From contig FN649743.1 of the NCBI GenBank assembly GCA_000310025.1, positions 1,516,397-1,543,950 of the forward strand: 27,554 nucleotides of DNA, in the 5' to 3' direction. Position 1 is the first letter of the stretch. Every line of letters begins with the position of its first letter. This document shows, one piece after another, positions 10,001 to 19,493 of the stretch. Made by a program: the position numbers and the translations under genes. Source of the DNA: Ectocarpus siliculosus (Eukaryota; Sar; Phaeophyceae; Ectocarpales; Ectocarpaceae). The notes below the pieces were generated by a model. It saw only the letters and a program-made list of their open reading frames with translations, was not told the origin of the DNA and ran no database searches.

Positions 10001-12447
10001 GTGCGTGTTCCTGCTTCCCCGCTTATCCTTTGCTCAGGTGCAAAGGCATGAGCATCGCGACCAAGCCCCCACCCTGCGGAGCAGTACCAAAAAGGAGGTG
10101 GTCTTCGGCCAAAACCGCTACCACTGGTTCGACTGGTGCAGGCGAACTCCCAAGACGGTCTTCATGTATCCCTTCCTCCCCCCCAGCGCGACGACAGTTC
10201 GTCGATGACGGTACGGCGGCTGCAGAAGGCTCAATTCCCGAACGACCAACCACGAGCGTTGTTAGGGCCTCAGCTGAGATACTATCGCAAACGGCGACAA
10301 GGATAGTTTCGGAACCTCCTTCTCGCGATCGATCTTACGCAAGACGGCGAGCCGGTGACACAGGGAGCACGTCATCAAACGGTGGTGGTAGCAGGGTGGC
10401 GAGGGGCGACTTGGCGGGAAAGTCGTCGGATGGTGGGGCAGAAGAAAAGCGAGGGCGAAAAACAGCGTCGTTCCACGACCCATCTCCGGCGCGTGGGCCA
10501 CCGTCAACGAAAGGTGGCCGGCGAACTCGAAAGGCCCTATCTATGTGTAGTAGTTAGAACGCGAAACGCACACACGTTCAGTTTTGGTGTTTTCCCAAGA
10601 GAACGAAAAACTTGTCAACCCAGGTGCGAAAATGCTGAGAGCCATCACAAAACCGTTAGACTGATCACTGCCGCTTCCGACGTCAGTTCGCTTCACTCGC
10701 CGCAGTCCACTCAGTCTCATCGGCGAAGTTGAATCGTATTATACCATCCCGCGAAAAACACGCGTTCCACCGGGCCGCAGGAACGCAAAAAACAGCCGTT
10801 GAAGCGTCCTTTGTCTTCGACTGGAGTGCGGGCCAAGTGGAGCGATGGGTTGGCGAGACGATGGAGTTGGGGTGCTATCGAGAAGCTTTCCAAGCCAAAA
10901 AGGCGGGTTGGGAGGGTTTTCTTGCTTACGGGCGGGGCGAACACTTACGACGTACACGGTGATGAATTCCAATTATTGCTCGAGATTACCACCCCCGTAC
11001 ACCTCGTACGTCACTGCAATTGCTTTGAGCACCTCGAGACATCCAACTTCGCAGAGTACCCTCCAAGTGAGCTTGATAAAGACGATAAGCTGGTGTCGCC
11101 CACACGGTAACAAGACAGGGCAGTTTCCCCCCCATGATTCAGGTTGGCAGGTGATCAAGGACCCGCCCACCGTGCAACTTGAATTTCCCCTGCTTTTTCC
11201 CTGAACGTGTTCCGGCGTTCCAAAATCGATGCAATTGGGCAGATCAATGGGCTAAGCCTCTCCAAGCTGTGTCAGAACGAGTTCATGGAAGAGCTCGGCG
11301 TGACAAACCCGTTCCACGCACGGAAGATTGCATTGCACCTCGACCGGCTCGTTGAGGAATCTCTTGGACTCCGCATGGAGCATCAGATTCCTAGAACGTA
11401 CGTTGGGTTGGGTTGAAGCATATAATATACGGGGCACAATAAAAAAAGAATCCACCCCAGCTACAAAAACCCGTAACGGCCTTCTTTGCATGAGAATAAG
11501 CCAACACACTCTGCAGTTGTCTAGACGTGAGACTTCAAACTCGCGAGACCTAGCCCTAGAAGTAGCCTCGGACGGATCGTGGAGGCCAGCGCTACCTGCG
11601 CCGTCAATCGCCGTGTTTCGGGGGTTCTCCAACCCCCCCGCCGCCGTGAGGTCGACACGCGACCGATACTGTTTCGTTGGAGAAGCGCGTTGAAGGTACT
11701 CCCCTGACGCTACAGTACCTCTAGTCCACGCGCCGAGTAAACGGACACATACGTTACGACAATCCCAAACTACGCAGGGTCCCGACCTGGAGAAACCGTG
11801 ACTTTCTTTTGTGGTGCTGGCAAAACGTGGGGATTCGACACCGGCCAACCCTCGCACACTTGCGTCAGGTGAGGAAGAGTCCGACACAAGTGCGGTGATC
11901 TGTGCCTTGCTGCAAGTACGCCCACTCTCTGATAAGTATCATAGGATGGTCACCGCTGATGAGCGTTCAAGCTGCCACTTGATCAGATTTATCTCAAACA
12001 ATGTGCGTGCTTGCTGGTACCTTGTTTGATGCGCTGCTACTGCTGCTGCGAAGGCGGGGATCGACGGCCTCGTGCTCCTCGCGATGGCGTCAGACAACTG
12101 GGCGCATTTGTCGGCCACTATCCCCCACCCCTCCTGCAAAGCTCCATTGGAGGCAGTGACGGAGGCTAGCCTGGCGCTTTCATCCCGGCAAGTTCCATTT
12201 AGTTCTGCTGCCTAGCGACGTCGCCAGACCCGAACGCGACGATGCTGAGGGGACAACACTCGAGGGTGTCGGCGCCCACAAGGTGCCCATTGCAGACACC
12301 AAAAATCCAGAAAACCCACCGCCTGAGGACGATGAGCCAGGGTCAGAGACACAACGCACTGCCACTGCTGCCTGGGATGGTAAAGTGGACGTCCTGCGCA
12401 CGGAATACCCGTTGGCATCGATCGAAGTACCCGTCTCCATTTGGTGA
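6774..12447 (+). CDS. EF-hand and tandem SAM-domain protein, multi-exon
   Basis: Proposed exons: 6774-7084, 7196-8659, 8897-8994, 9233-9342, 10038-10513, 10781-10902, 11243-11397, 11778-11868 and 12054-12447. From the second exon on, every junction keeps phase. In order the product has a helical Ala-rich segment, a degenerate EF-hand loop, a long disordered stretch, a canonical EF-hand loop, a helix-rich part, another disordered stretch, two SAM domains and a short C-terminus. From 7196 it is about 969 residues if the frame break near 12170 is bridged. EF-hands bind calcium and SAM domains self-associate or bind partners, so a calcium-responsive scaffold is inferred. The 5' end is uncertain: 4547-5709 is the best candidate for upstream coding sequence. 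Oddities are a GC-AG intron at 10903-11242 and the frame break in the last exon. The acceptor at 9231-9232 (TAAAAAG) is weak. The gene converges on the DUF1294 gene. Confidence 0.65.
7196..8659 (+). CDS. Long exon with two EF-hand loops
   Basis: The exon starts after CGGCAG (7190-7195) and ends at the donor TTCG/GTGAGA (8660). At 1464 nt it is by far the longest internal exon of the gene. The first loop at 7219-7254 reads DPDARGFVATTD: coordinating Asp at positions 1 and 3, Gly at 6, but Arg at 5 and Asp instead of Glu at 12, so calcium binding is doubtful. The second at 8392-8427 reads DGNGSGTLSPAE, a canonical loop with Asp1, Asn3, Ser5, Gly6 and Glu12. Between them lies a Ser/Arg/Gly-rich, probably disordered stretch. 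A helical segment near 7740-7850 (MFCRFVEGKKFDGQESLEGF) may be a further degenerate EF-hand. The spliced continuation to 8897 keeps phase and replaces an otherwise premature TGA at 8683-8685. Confidence 0.7.
10781..11397 (+). CDS. First SAM domain, split over two exons
   Basis: Exon 10781-10902 encodes the first half (FDWSAGQVERWVGETMELG then CYREAFQAKK). Exon 11243-11397 encodes the second (INGLSLSKLCQNEFMEELG, then helix 5 with HARKIALHLDRLVEE). The SAM landmarks are present: W at the start of helix 1, W-V before helix 2, the Phe before the I-N/D-G turn, LSL, and the E-LG motif. The spacing F-x4-I-N-G expected for SAM is exact only if the intron is 10903-11242, which starts with GC (AAG/GCGGGT) and ends GGGCAG. 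SAM domains mediate protein or RNA binding and polymerise. Exon 10781 could start slightly later, at the CAG ending 10794, without changing frame. Confidence 0.75.
11778..12447 (+). CDS. Second SAM domain and C-terminus, frame break in last exon
   Basis: Exon 11778-11868 (acceptor CGCAG, donor CAG/GTGAGG) reads WRNRDFLLWCWQNVGI and on to AHLRQ. Exon 12054 onward continues GIDGLVLLAMASDNWAHL, the I-D-G, LL and helix 4 pattern of a SAM domain. Phases at both junctions fit exactly. The frame then runs to TAG at 12213-12215, but the frame one base later, open from 12160, carries a strongly protein-like tail (GKFHLVLLPSDVARPERD near 12187, ending PVSIW at a TGA at 12445-12447). One extra base between 12160 and 12213 would explain this; the CCC at 12184-12186 is a candidate. 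Either the tail is lost, giving a shorter protein, or this is a sequence error or recent decay. Confidence 0.6.
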
Positions 12448-13241
12448 AACAAACAGTCCACGCAGAGATGTCGCGGCGTGGTGGCTTTCCGGAGATGGAC
12501 CGGGAGGTAACTGGTGCAAGTTTGTTTTTCATCTTGTGCCAGGGACCTAGGCAAAATCGACTTTGCCGTGTAATACCGGAGTGTTGTCCACGGGATAGGC
12601 AGCCTGCCTCATTCAGTCAGTACGTAGATTGGCAAAAACAAAACAACATGCGGTTTCCACCGGCTACCACCGGGGACCTGGGCAAACAAGTGTGTCACTA
12701 GGTCTTCGTCGAACTGTCGATTGAACTCCTGTACCCGCCAGTTCGTCTCAACCACGATCCACATGCTTGGACAATATGTGATCCCGGGTCGAAGCTACAC
12801 TATGCGGCTAGAGAGACAAGGTCGCAGGGTTGACACATTTGGAGCGACGGGACAATGGCAAGACAGAGAGCCGCCACCCACTTGTATAGACTGGTTATTT
12901 CCATTGGCCAGCCGGTTAGTGCAGCGACCCTTCTCGAGAAAGAAACTCACGAAATTACACACACGTTTTTTCAGGTTCACGTGGTTGATGCCAACTTTGT
13001 AAAGGAAGACACATCGAATGTCGAACTCTTTCCTCGGGGCATCGCCACTTTCTTAAACAAATCCCAACCCTCATCAGAAGTCATTTCATTCCCGTCCCCT
13101 GACGGAATTCCGCCCACAACACAACCGCTTACGATCAAAATATTTACAAGCGTCACGTCTCTATGCTGCGCTACCCTCGACGCTCTACTGCTACCAAGCT
13201 ATCTACATCTTCGCAATAATCCACACACACATACAACACGT
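12448..13241. other. Intergenic stretch between convergent genes
   Basis: It lies between the last stop of the EF-hand/SAM gene and the stop of the DUF1294 gene. I see no supported gene. An acceptor-like TTTTTTCAG at 12968-12976 opens a plus frame, but that frame runs antisense through the DUF1294 terminal exon and is probably chance. One copy of a dispersed 18-mer lies at 12902-12919. Confidence 0.5.
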
Positions 13242-15246
13242 CTACTTGGATGGCGTTGCCCGTTTGGGAATATCAGTATTTCGCCGTCGACGCGCCGAGG
13301 AGGACACGTCGACAGGTCGCTGCCACGGCTGATTCCACCTGTTCCTGGCATTATCCCGATGTTTCAGAGTGCTCATGCGCCTGGCTGTGGCGGCAAACAT
13401 AACCGCCGGCGCGAGCCCCATGCCGAGCAGGGCCCACGACGGGCCGTGGAAGTAACCCCAGGCGATGCTCGCCGCAATCTGGCAACAAACCGAAATCGAT
13501 GCAGCGGTCCGGGTGTGACCCAGGATGTGACATGGGTACAGCAGTGTGATCGAGTTGCGGCGAGGACTGGTTGAACCGGGTGATATTTTTCTGCAAGCAC
13601 GGATTTCATTGCGAAAGCGGGGCTGGCTAAACCAAGCCGTTCGTTTCTAGAAGCAAGGTATATCAGTAGTCAGACCGGAATCGTACGATCTGTGCCCTAT
13701 CCGTACATTGCCCCTGTGCCCCGTTTCATTGCCCGCAACCTAGGAAAGGGCTCACACCCGAGGCAAGGTCATCAGCAGTTGGCTTGGGCGTGACTCTGTT
13801 GCTCTGTTCTCGAAGTAGCGCTTTCTACAACACCTCTCCGTTTTTTCATTGCCGCCGCTTACCTGTACGGCGAGCACCTGGGAGAAACTGCGCTGGTAGG
13901 CAAGTTTTGAGATCTTGTGTCGGAACACGCGCTGGCCCAGGAAGGACCCAGGCGAACCTCCTACCAGCTCGACCTGATGTAAAAGGGCCTCTGCAACCGG
14001 AGGGGGGGGGGGGGGGGCTCAGGGTAAGTGTGTAATGGAAGCGCTCTGCGTGCCCACTCGATTTCGCAAAACCTGGACGTTCATGTGACACAATTCGCTT
14101 GGTTCGATCACAATGTCGCCCTTCCGTTGATCGCAACGGGAAGATGTGAATAACGGAAATACTCAGGAATCATTTATTGGGGGGCCTATGTTGCAGAGAA
14201 TATTTTGAATTCCCTATCGGAAACCTCCTCGCTGTGTGTTCCCTCTTTGTCCTTCAGCTTTCGATTTGCTAGGTCGATCAACTTCGTCAAGCCTTTGAGA
14301 GATGGTGGAAAGTGCCGTCAAACCCGCCCGCACAACAGCAGTAGTAGACAGCAGCGTTGTGTAGTGCGGTGCGCGTGCGATGTGGGGAGATGATACCGAC
14401 CCACTCCCGCAAAACATGTCATCTCTCCCGCCCCCGACCGACCAAAACACGCACACAAGACACGCACACAATATAAGTATATATGGGGGGTGTTTGATTT
14501 AATTACTAATTGTTTTTAGGTTTGGGGAGCATGTAGCGATTATTAGATATATATGGGGGTGTTTGATTTAATTAATTGTTTTTGGGTTTGGGGAGTACAT
14601 ACCTTCCAATCTCTTCTGCGACCAGCACGTGGACTCCTGTAAATCAAATTGGGGGGATTTTGCCCCACTGCTAAATAGACCGGCCAATATGAAATCGTCA
14701 GTCGGTGAATGTGGTCGATGCTATTACACGAAGTACGCTGTAAACACTAGACACACATGCGCGTGACATACTGTCCACTTTTATCACGTCTCTTCGTTGT
14801 TCATCCGGCTACCCATTGATCACGTCTCTTCGTTGACCGCGTTCGACGCTATGAAAGACAACGCCTCCTCCTTTGCCCATGGGGATGGTAAGTATCCTCC
14901 CCAGACGTCCAGAACCAAACAGGTAGCAAGGTGTCTCCTCCACCGAGGTACTACAAGTCTAGATACAACTAGGTTGGCGTGTACCGTTATGTCGTTGTTG
15001 CTCCACCTTACACTAATAGCGGAACAGCATCTCGGGTTGAGTTGGAAGACATGACAGCGTAAATACCACGGCAGCATACTGCTACAACTCGATCAGCTCA
15101 CGAAGTCTAGTATCATATAAAATACCCCAGGGTGCACCTGGAATTCGACCCAGAAACGGTATCCAGCCCTTGGACGAGGCCTTGTCTTCGGCGAGCATGG
15201 CGAAAGAGAGGGCATTGGCGCCGACGAAGTAGGCAGCGAGAATCAT
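13242..15246 (-). CDS. DUF1294 family small membrane protein, three exons
   Basis: Exons on the minus strand: 15246-15138 (ATG at 15246-15244), 13990-13863 and 13478-13242 (TAG), giving 157 residues. Donors are CCAG/GTGCAC and CAG/GTAAGC. Acceptors are GGTTGCAG behind a 16-nt C-run and TTGTTGCCAG. Phases (1, then 0) fit. DUF1294 hallmarks appear in order: a first membrane helix ILAAYFVGANALSFAMLA (residues 2-19), the D-K motif (AEDKA, 19-23), GRIPE (33-37) created across the first splice, LVGGSPGSFLGQ (45-56), then FRHKISK (59-65). Hydrophobic segments follow at about 75-89 and 94-111, then a basic Arg-rich tail. The tail of about 45 residues exceeds the usual family domain, which is about 90-100 residues. 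The family has no established biochemical role and is best known from bacteria. The gene diverges from the ankyrin gene and converges on the EF-hand/SAM gene. Confidence 0.8.
13991..14017 (-). other. Poly-C pyrimidine tract and acceptor of DUF1294 intron 1
   Basis: Read on the minus strand, 16 consecutive C (14017-14002) are followed by TCCGGTTGCAG, ending at 13991. This is an extreme polypyrimidine tract for the 1147-nt first intron. Homopolymer length is error-prone in assembly. Confidence 0.6.
14479..14595. repeat. Direct repeat of about 50 bp inside DUF1294 intron 1
   Basis: ATATATGGGGGGTGTTTGAT at 14479 and its relative at 14549 extend for about 50 bases through TTTAATTA, TTGTTTTT and GGTTTGGGGAG, with small indels and an offset of 70. 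The remainder of this intron (14018-14478 and 14596-15137) shows nothing I can assign. Confidence 0.75.
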
Positions 15247-16238
15247 CTCTGATCAAGCGTACGATGTACGATGCCACACGGCCCTACTTCGGAGATGCGC
15301 CGCACCTCGCTCGCCTCTCTCTCCCCGCCTCTCTTTCTCTCTTGATCTTGTTGTTTTCCTCTCTCGTTGGCGCGAAAGACACGAAAGATGGCACTGCACA
15401 CCACTACTCGTCGCCCATGGAGTTAGGGATAGACAACAACGGGGCTGCTGTCTGTGACAGATCAGAGATTGAGGGCGGGCGGAGCGGAGGAGCGGAGAGC
15501 GGCTGGCGGCATTGAGAGCGGAGATTGGGGGCCACGCAGCTAGCATTAGCCGATTACGTACGTAGGTTCAACTTGTTGCGGCTTGATCGTTGATGTGCGC
15601 AAACCGGCCCCCCGGGGTCGTGCTCATCATCAGCCAGCAGCCCTGCAAAGCAAAACCAACTGCAGCGAGAGTGGGGACCAGGTGGGGTAAACTGCTGTCT
15701 AGATGAAGGCATTTGTTAGAGATCTTTCGAGCGGTTTGCGGTGGAGAACTACCGTAGTCTAGAGACTTTGTCGTTGCACAACAAAGGTATTGACTGTTGT
15801 TGTTGACCCTCTCGCGTCGCGATGAAGAAGGAATAGGAGCAGTAGCAGGTACGGACCAAATGTACAGCACCACCCGGAAGACCACTGAACGTCATGCTCC
15901 AGACCCTCCTCTGTAGTCGTGGAGGCGATGTCGGCGTGGGCGCAATCAGCAAGCACGCTTGCGACCCAACGATCCCGTGTGAAAAAACGACAAAGGACGT
16001 TCTTCGTCCGATTCTCTCCTTTGACGTGTTCCGACATGCCACTCGTTGACCCCGCTCGGTTCCGCGATTCCTTCTGTCCGGCCCTGCTGCCAGCTCAACG
16101 CTCCTCTTTTTTGCAACAGAGCGGCCGTTGAGCTCAGCAGCGCGCCACGCCCGCAGCAGCAGAGCCAAAAAAAGAGAAGTAGGAGGGAGAGCAGAGCGAG
16201 AGAGAGAGAGGAAGGAGAGAAGGAGTGCACGTCCAACC
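15247..16238. promoter_or_regulatory. Divergent promoter region between DUF1294 and ankyrin genes
   Basis: This 992-bp interval separates two start codons pointing outward. Both genes have a purine-rich leader on their own sense strand: for the ankyrin gene a GAGAGAGA-rich run at about 16172-16224, just before the ATG; for the DUF1294 gene an equivalent GA-rich run seen as CT-rich plus-strand sequence at about 15302-15347. No clear TATA box was identified, and transcription starts cannot be placed. Short open frames here look like chance. Confidence 0.45.
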
Positions 16239-18561
16239 ATGGGGAAGAAAGACAGAGCGAAGAAGGCCGCCCTCGAAGTCAACCCTCTCGTATTGGAATT
16301 CATCGATGCGGCGACCATTGGCGACACCAAGACTGTCAAGAAGATCGCCAAGGCTGGCAAGATCGAAGTTGATGATGGTGAGAGACGTCGGAGTGTAGAC
16401 GTGTGTGCGTGCGTGCGTGTGCAGCAGCAGCAGACATGCTGTCTACTGTTTTTTTTTGGGCGGGAGACGGAAGGTCTCCTGTCAGCGAACAGTGGGAGAA
16501 GGCGCGCGAACAAATGATGAAATCTGCATCTCGGGGAGCTGCTTTCCTGTACTTCAGTCAGAAGGCACGTGCATCCCACGCGAATACACCTAATGTCGGT
16601 AATAAATGCGGAAGGAGGCAAGAAGTGATGAAGGTGGCGCACCGTTCGTGTTTTTATCTCGGTCTCGGAGAGGGTAATTTGCTCTATATGTTGCTCGGAG
16701 TAGATGTGCATATATTTGCACCAGCAGTTGAAGGCTTGAAAGACTTTCCGCAACGCCGCGAGCTGTCACGGCAGCTCTGTGGTGTAGACCCTCGTCCTGT
16801 CATCACACATCCTAAACAACAGGTGTGCGCGCCGTTTTGTTATTGTTGCCAGAAACGCACGTGGCCGAGTCCTCTAGTCTCCCTCGTAGCTACCAAGTAC
16901 GTTCGTAAATACTGCTGTGTTTGACGTGTTGGGACCTGCTGTCAGTGTGATTGATGGGCGTTGGTCAACGGTCGGTGTTCCTTTTTTTTTTTCTCAGATG
17001 GCGTTCCATGATGAACTCCCGGCATCAGCGTACACTACGGTTGTGATCATGCATCAAAACGAAGAGTCAGTCACCTACCTCGTCCTGCTGCCACTGCTTG
17101 TATGCATAGAGCACGTTGAATCGACCAGAAATATATTTATTTATCGCCCAGACCCCAAACTCCATGGAAGGAGCATCACATAATTGGAAACAGGTTTTGT
17201 CTGACACCTACGAAAGTAACGAAAACGCTGCGAATACAACGCTCATGGCAGAAGTTCCTCATTCGTCTTCGTCACCCCAACTATGTACAGTGCACAGGCA
17301 TCATTCCCACAGAAGAATCCCTCGGTGCCTCTTTTCTCAGGATCAAGCCCGCTGTTCCCCTTGTGCTTGTTCAACCGGGTTAAAAGTGGTACCGGCTCCT
17401 CTCTGAAAAACATACCCTTCGTGTTTTTTAGAAAGTATACCAAACCTCACAGAAAGACCACCCGTTCGAGATAATACCATACCATAGTCGAAGGGGATGT
17501 TGAAGTCTTTTCAGCAGTGAGTGGTGGGATGAAGAAACCGACTGGATACTGGGCTTATTGAGGGTCTATTTAAGCCTATGATCACACTGACATTTTTATC
17601 AGTGATGCCAGCAGGTGCTAATCACAAAAAACACTATAACACTTGTATAGGCATAAATATCACCAGACATCTCCCCCGTAGGTTTATGCTATCTCCGTGC
17701 TTTGTTCGAACACCAGCAGATTGCCCCGTGTACAGGTAGGTACACCCAAAACTTTCACTCGTTTCTGTTCTTTCTCCCCCTGTCTGTGTATGTACTTATG
17801 AGAACCTTCACCTTGTTTTCGTCCCCTGTCCGGCGTACGTTCAGACGCGGACGGCGTTACGGCGCTAATGCGCGCCTGCGGCAACGGCCACCTCAAGACG
17901 GTGGAGGAGCTCCTTGTGCATGGGGCGGGTATGTGGTGTGCCGGGCCAACCAGTGACCCCAAGACGCCGTTCATGTGGGCCGCCCATCACGGCAGGCTTG
18001 ACATCATCCGGTGCGTGCCTTGTTGCTTCTGCCGTCGGTGTTGCTGGTGCTTGCCTTTTTTCCTTTGGCTCGTACGTCAAGCGAAGATTGGGACCTGCTC
18101 TGCGATCTGCGACCGCGCGATTGATCGTCTGTACGCTGGCCGCGAGATCTCCGATGGACATCTCCGACACCGACAGCGCGCACATGTGCCGCTTGTGATG
18201 ACCCAATGAACACGAGTTTGTAGCAGCGCTTTGCGATGGTTGGTGATCATGTATCTGATTGCCGTTGGCTCTAAGATATGTTTTTTGCCATCCACTCGTC
18301 CGTAGTCAGCGCTGATCCTATGTGGATATGTATTTACAGTCCCGCGGCCGGAGGGTGAGGCCACCAAAGCAGATAGATCCCGTCATGCCGATCGTTCATC
18401 AGATGTTTTTCTTTTGAGACTGGACAAGACCGACGTGTGTCAGGCGGTGAGTGGGTCTTGAGTCTCAGCGGTGTCTGTATTGAGGGGACCATGCGGTACG
18501 ATCTTCAACCAATCACAAGGTTGTACCGCGTTTCTTTCAACTCTTTCAACTCCCTCAGCAG

Positions 18562-18610
<49 letters not shown>

Positions 18611-19437
18611 AGGCTCTAGCCCCCTGTCATTGCCCGTCAAGCCTGCCGCATACGTGCCTAACGCGCGCTAAACCGTCATACCATACCCCCATACCTATAC
18701 CTTGCTCCATCTTCTTCTTCCTCTTCTTCTTCTTTCGAAGGTACTTCATAGAGGAGGTCGGGCTGGACGACCTAGCGGTCAACAAGGGCGCGGGAAGGTC
18801 AGGACGGAAGACCGCCTTGGACTACGCCCTCGACGCCGGCTTCAACCTCGACGAGGAGGCCAAGGACAGGAAGGCGCTGGTGCTGGCCTATCTCCACGAG
18901 AACGGTGAGCGAAGAAAGAGCGGAGAGGAAAAGTGCATTGACCGTAGCTGCAAGACGCCCCCCCCCCTTGATGTAGTGATACGATGAGATGGCTCTGGGG
19001 GATGCTCATGTTTTGCAGCCTTGACTGCTGTGTTACACCATTGGCCACGGGGGGGGGGGGACGTAGTCGTGTCGAGGAGAGGAAAGGAGGGGGTATTTTC
19101 GAGGGTACCTCGTTGTACGTAGGACGCGTCCGTCGTGTGCGATGATGCGGGCTCCATTCTGCCCCGATCCTTCACTTCACAACTCTCCACGTGCCATTTT
19201 CGGTACGTAAAAAAGTGCGGAGTGGGCGGATATCGGTCCGATGTCAAGTTCGTGCTGGCAGACGGCGAAGGCACCATCCGACACCCGGACGTACAGAGTT
19301 GTGTCTCGAGACAGCGTTGCCGTGCGTATTATGCTAGACACCATAGCATTACAATTTGCGTACACCTGTTTCTGTTCCGAATATCGAAACATGGGTTCGG
19401 ACCCCTCCAGCGTAATTTTTGTTGTCATGCTCCATGT

Positions 19438-19493
<56 letters not shown>

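Noticed and set aside
9990-10208. Plus-strand frame with natural-looking HWFDWCRRTPKTVFMYPF
   Set aside because: It shares the acceptor at 10037 but is out of phase with the preceding exon and stops early. The alternative frame is in phase and much longer.
11811-12029. Plus-strand ORF through 11869-12053
   Set aside because: It crosses the CAG/GTGAGG donor at 11868 in a frame different from the SAM2 frame, so it is intron read-through.
11939-12212. Minus-strand helical reading (GWGIVADKCAQLSDAIAR)
   Set aside because: It overlaps the SAM2 exon on the plus strand, where domain pattern and splice phases fit. It is treated as an antisense shadow.
12855-13574. 239-codon plus-strand frame
   Set aside because: It runs antisense through the DUF1294 terminal exon, which has matched splice sites and a family signature. 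The acceptor at 12976 is good but unsupported downstream.
15749-16753. 334-codon minus-strand ORF
   Set aside because: It runs antisense to exon 1 and intron 1 of the ankyrin gene. Composition is low-complexity and no motifs or splice logic were seen.
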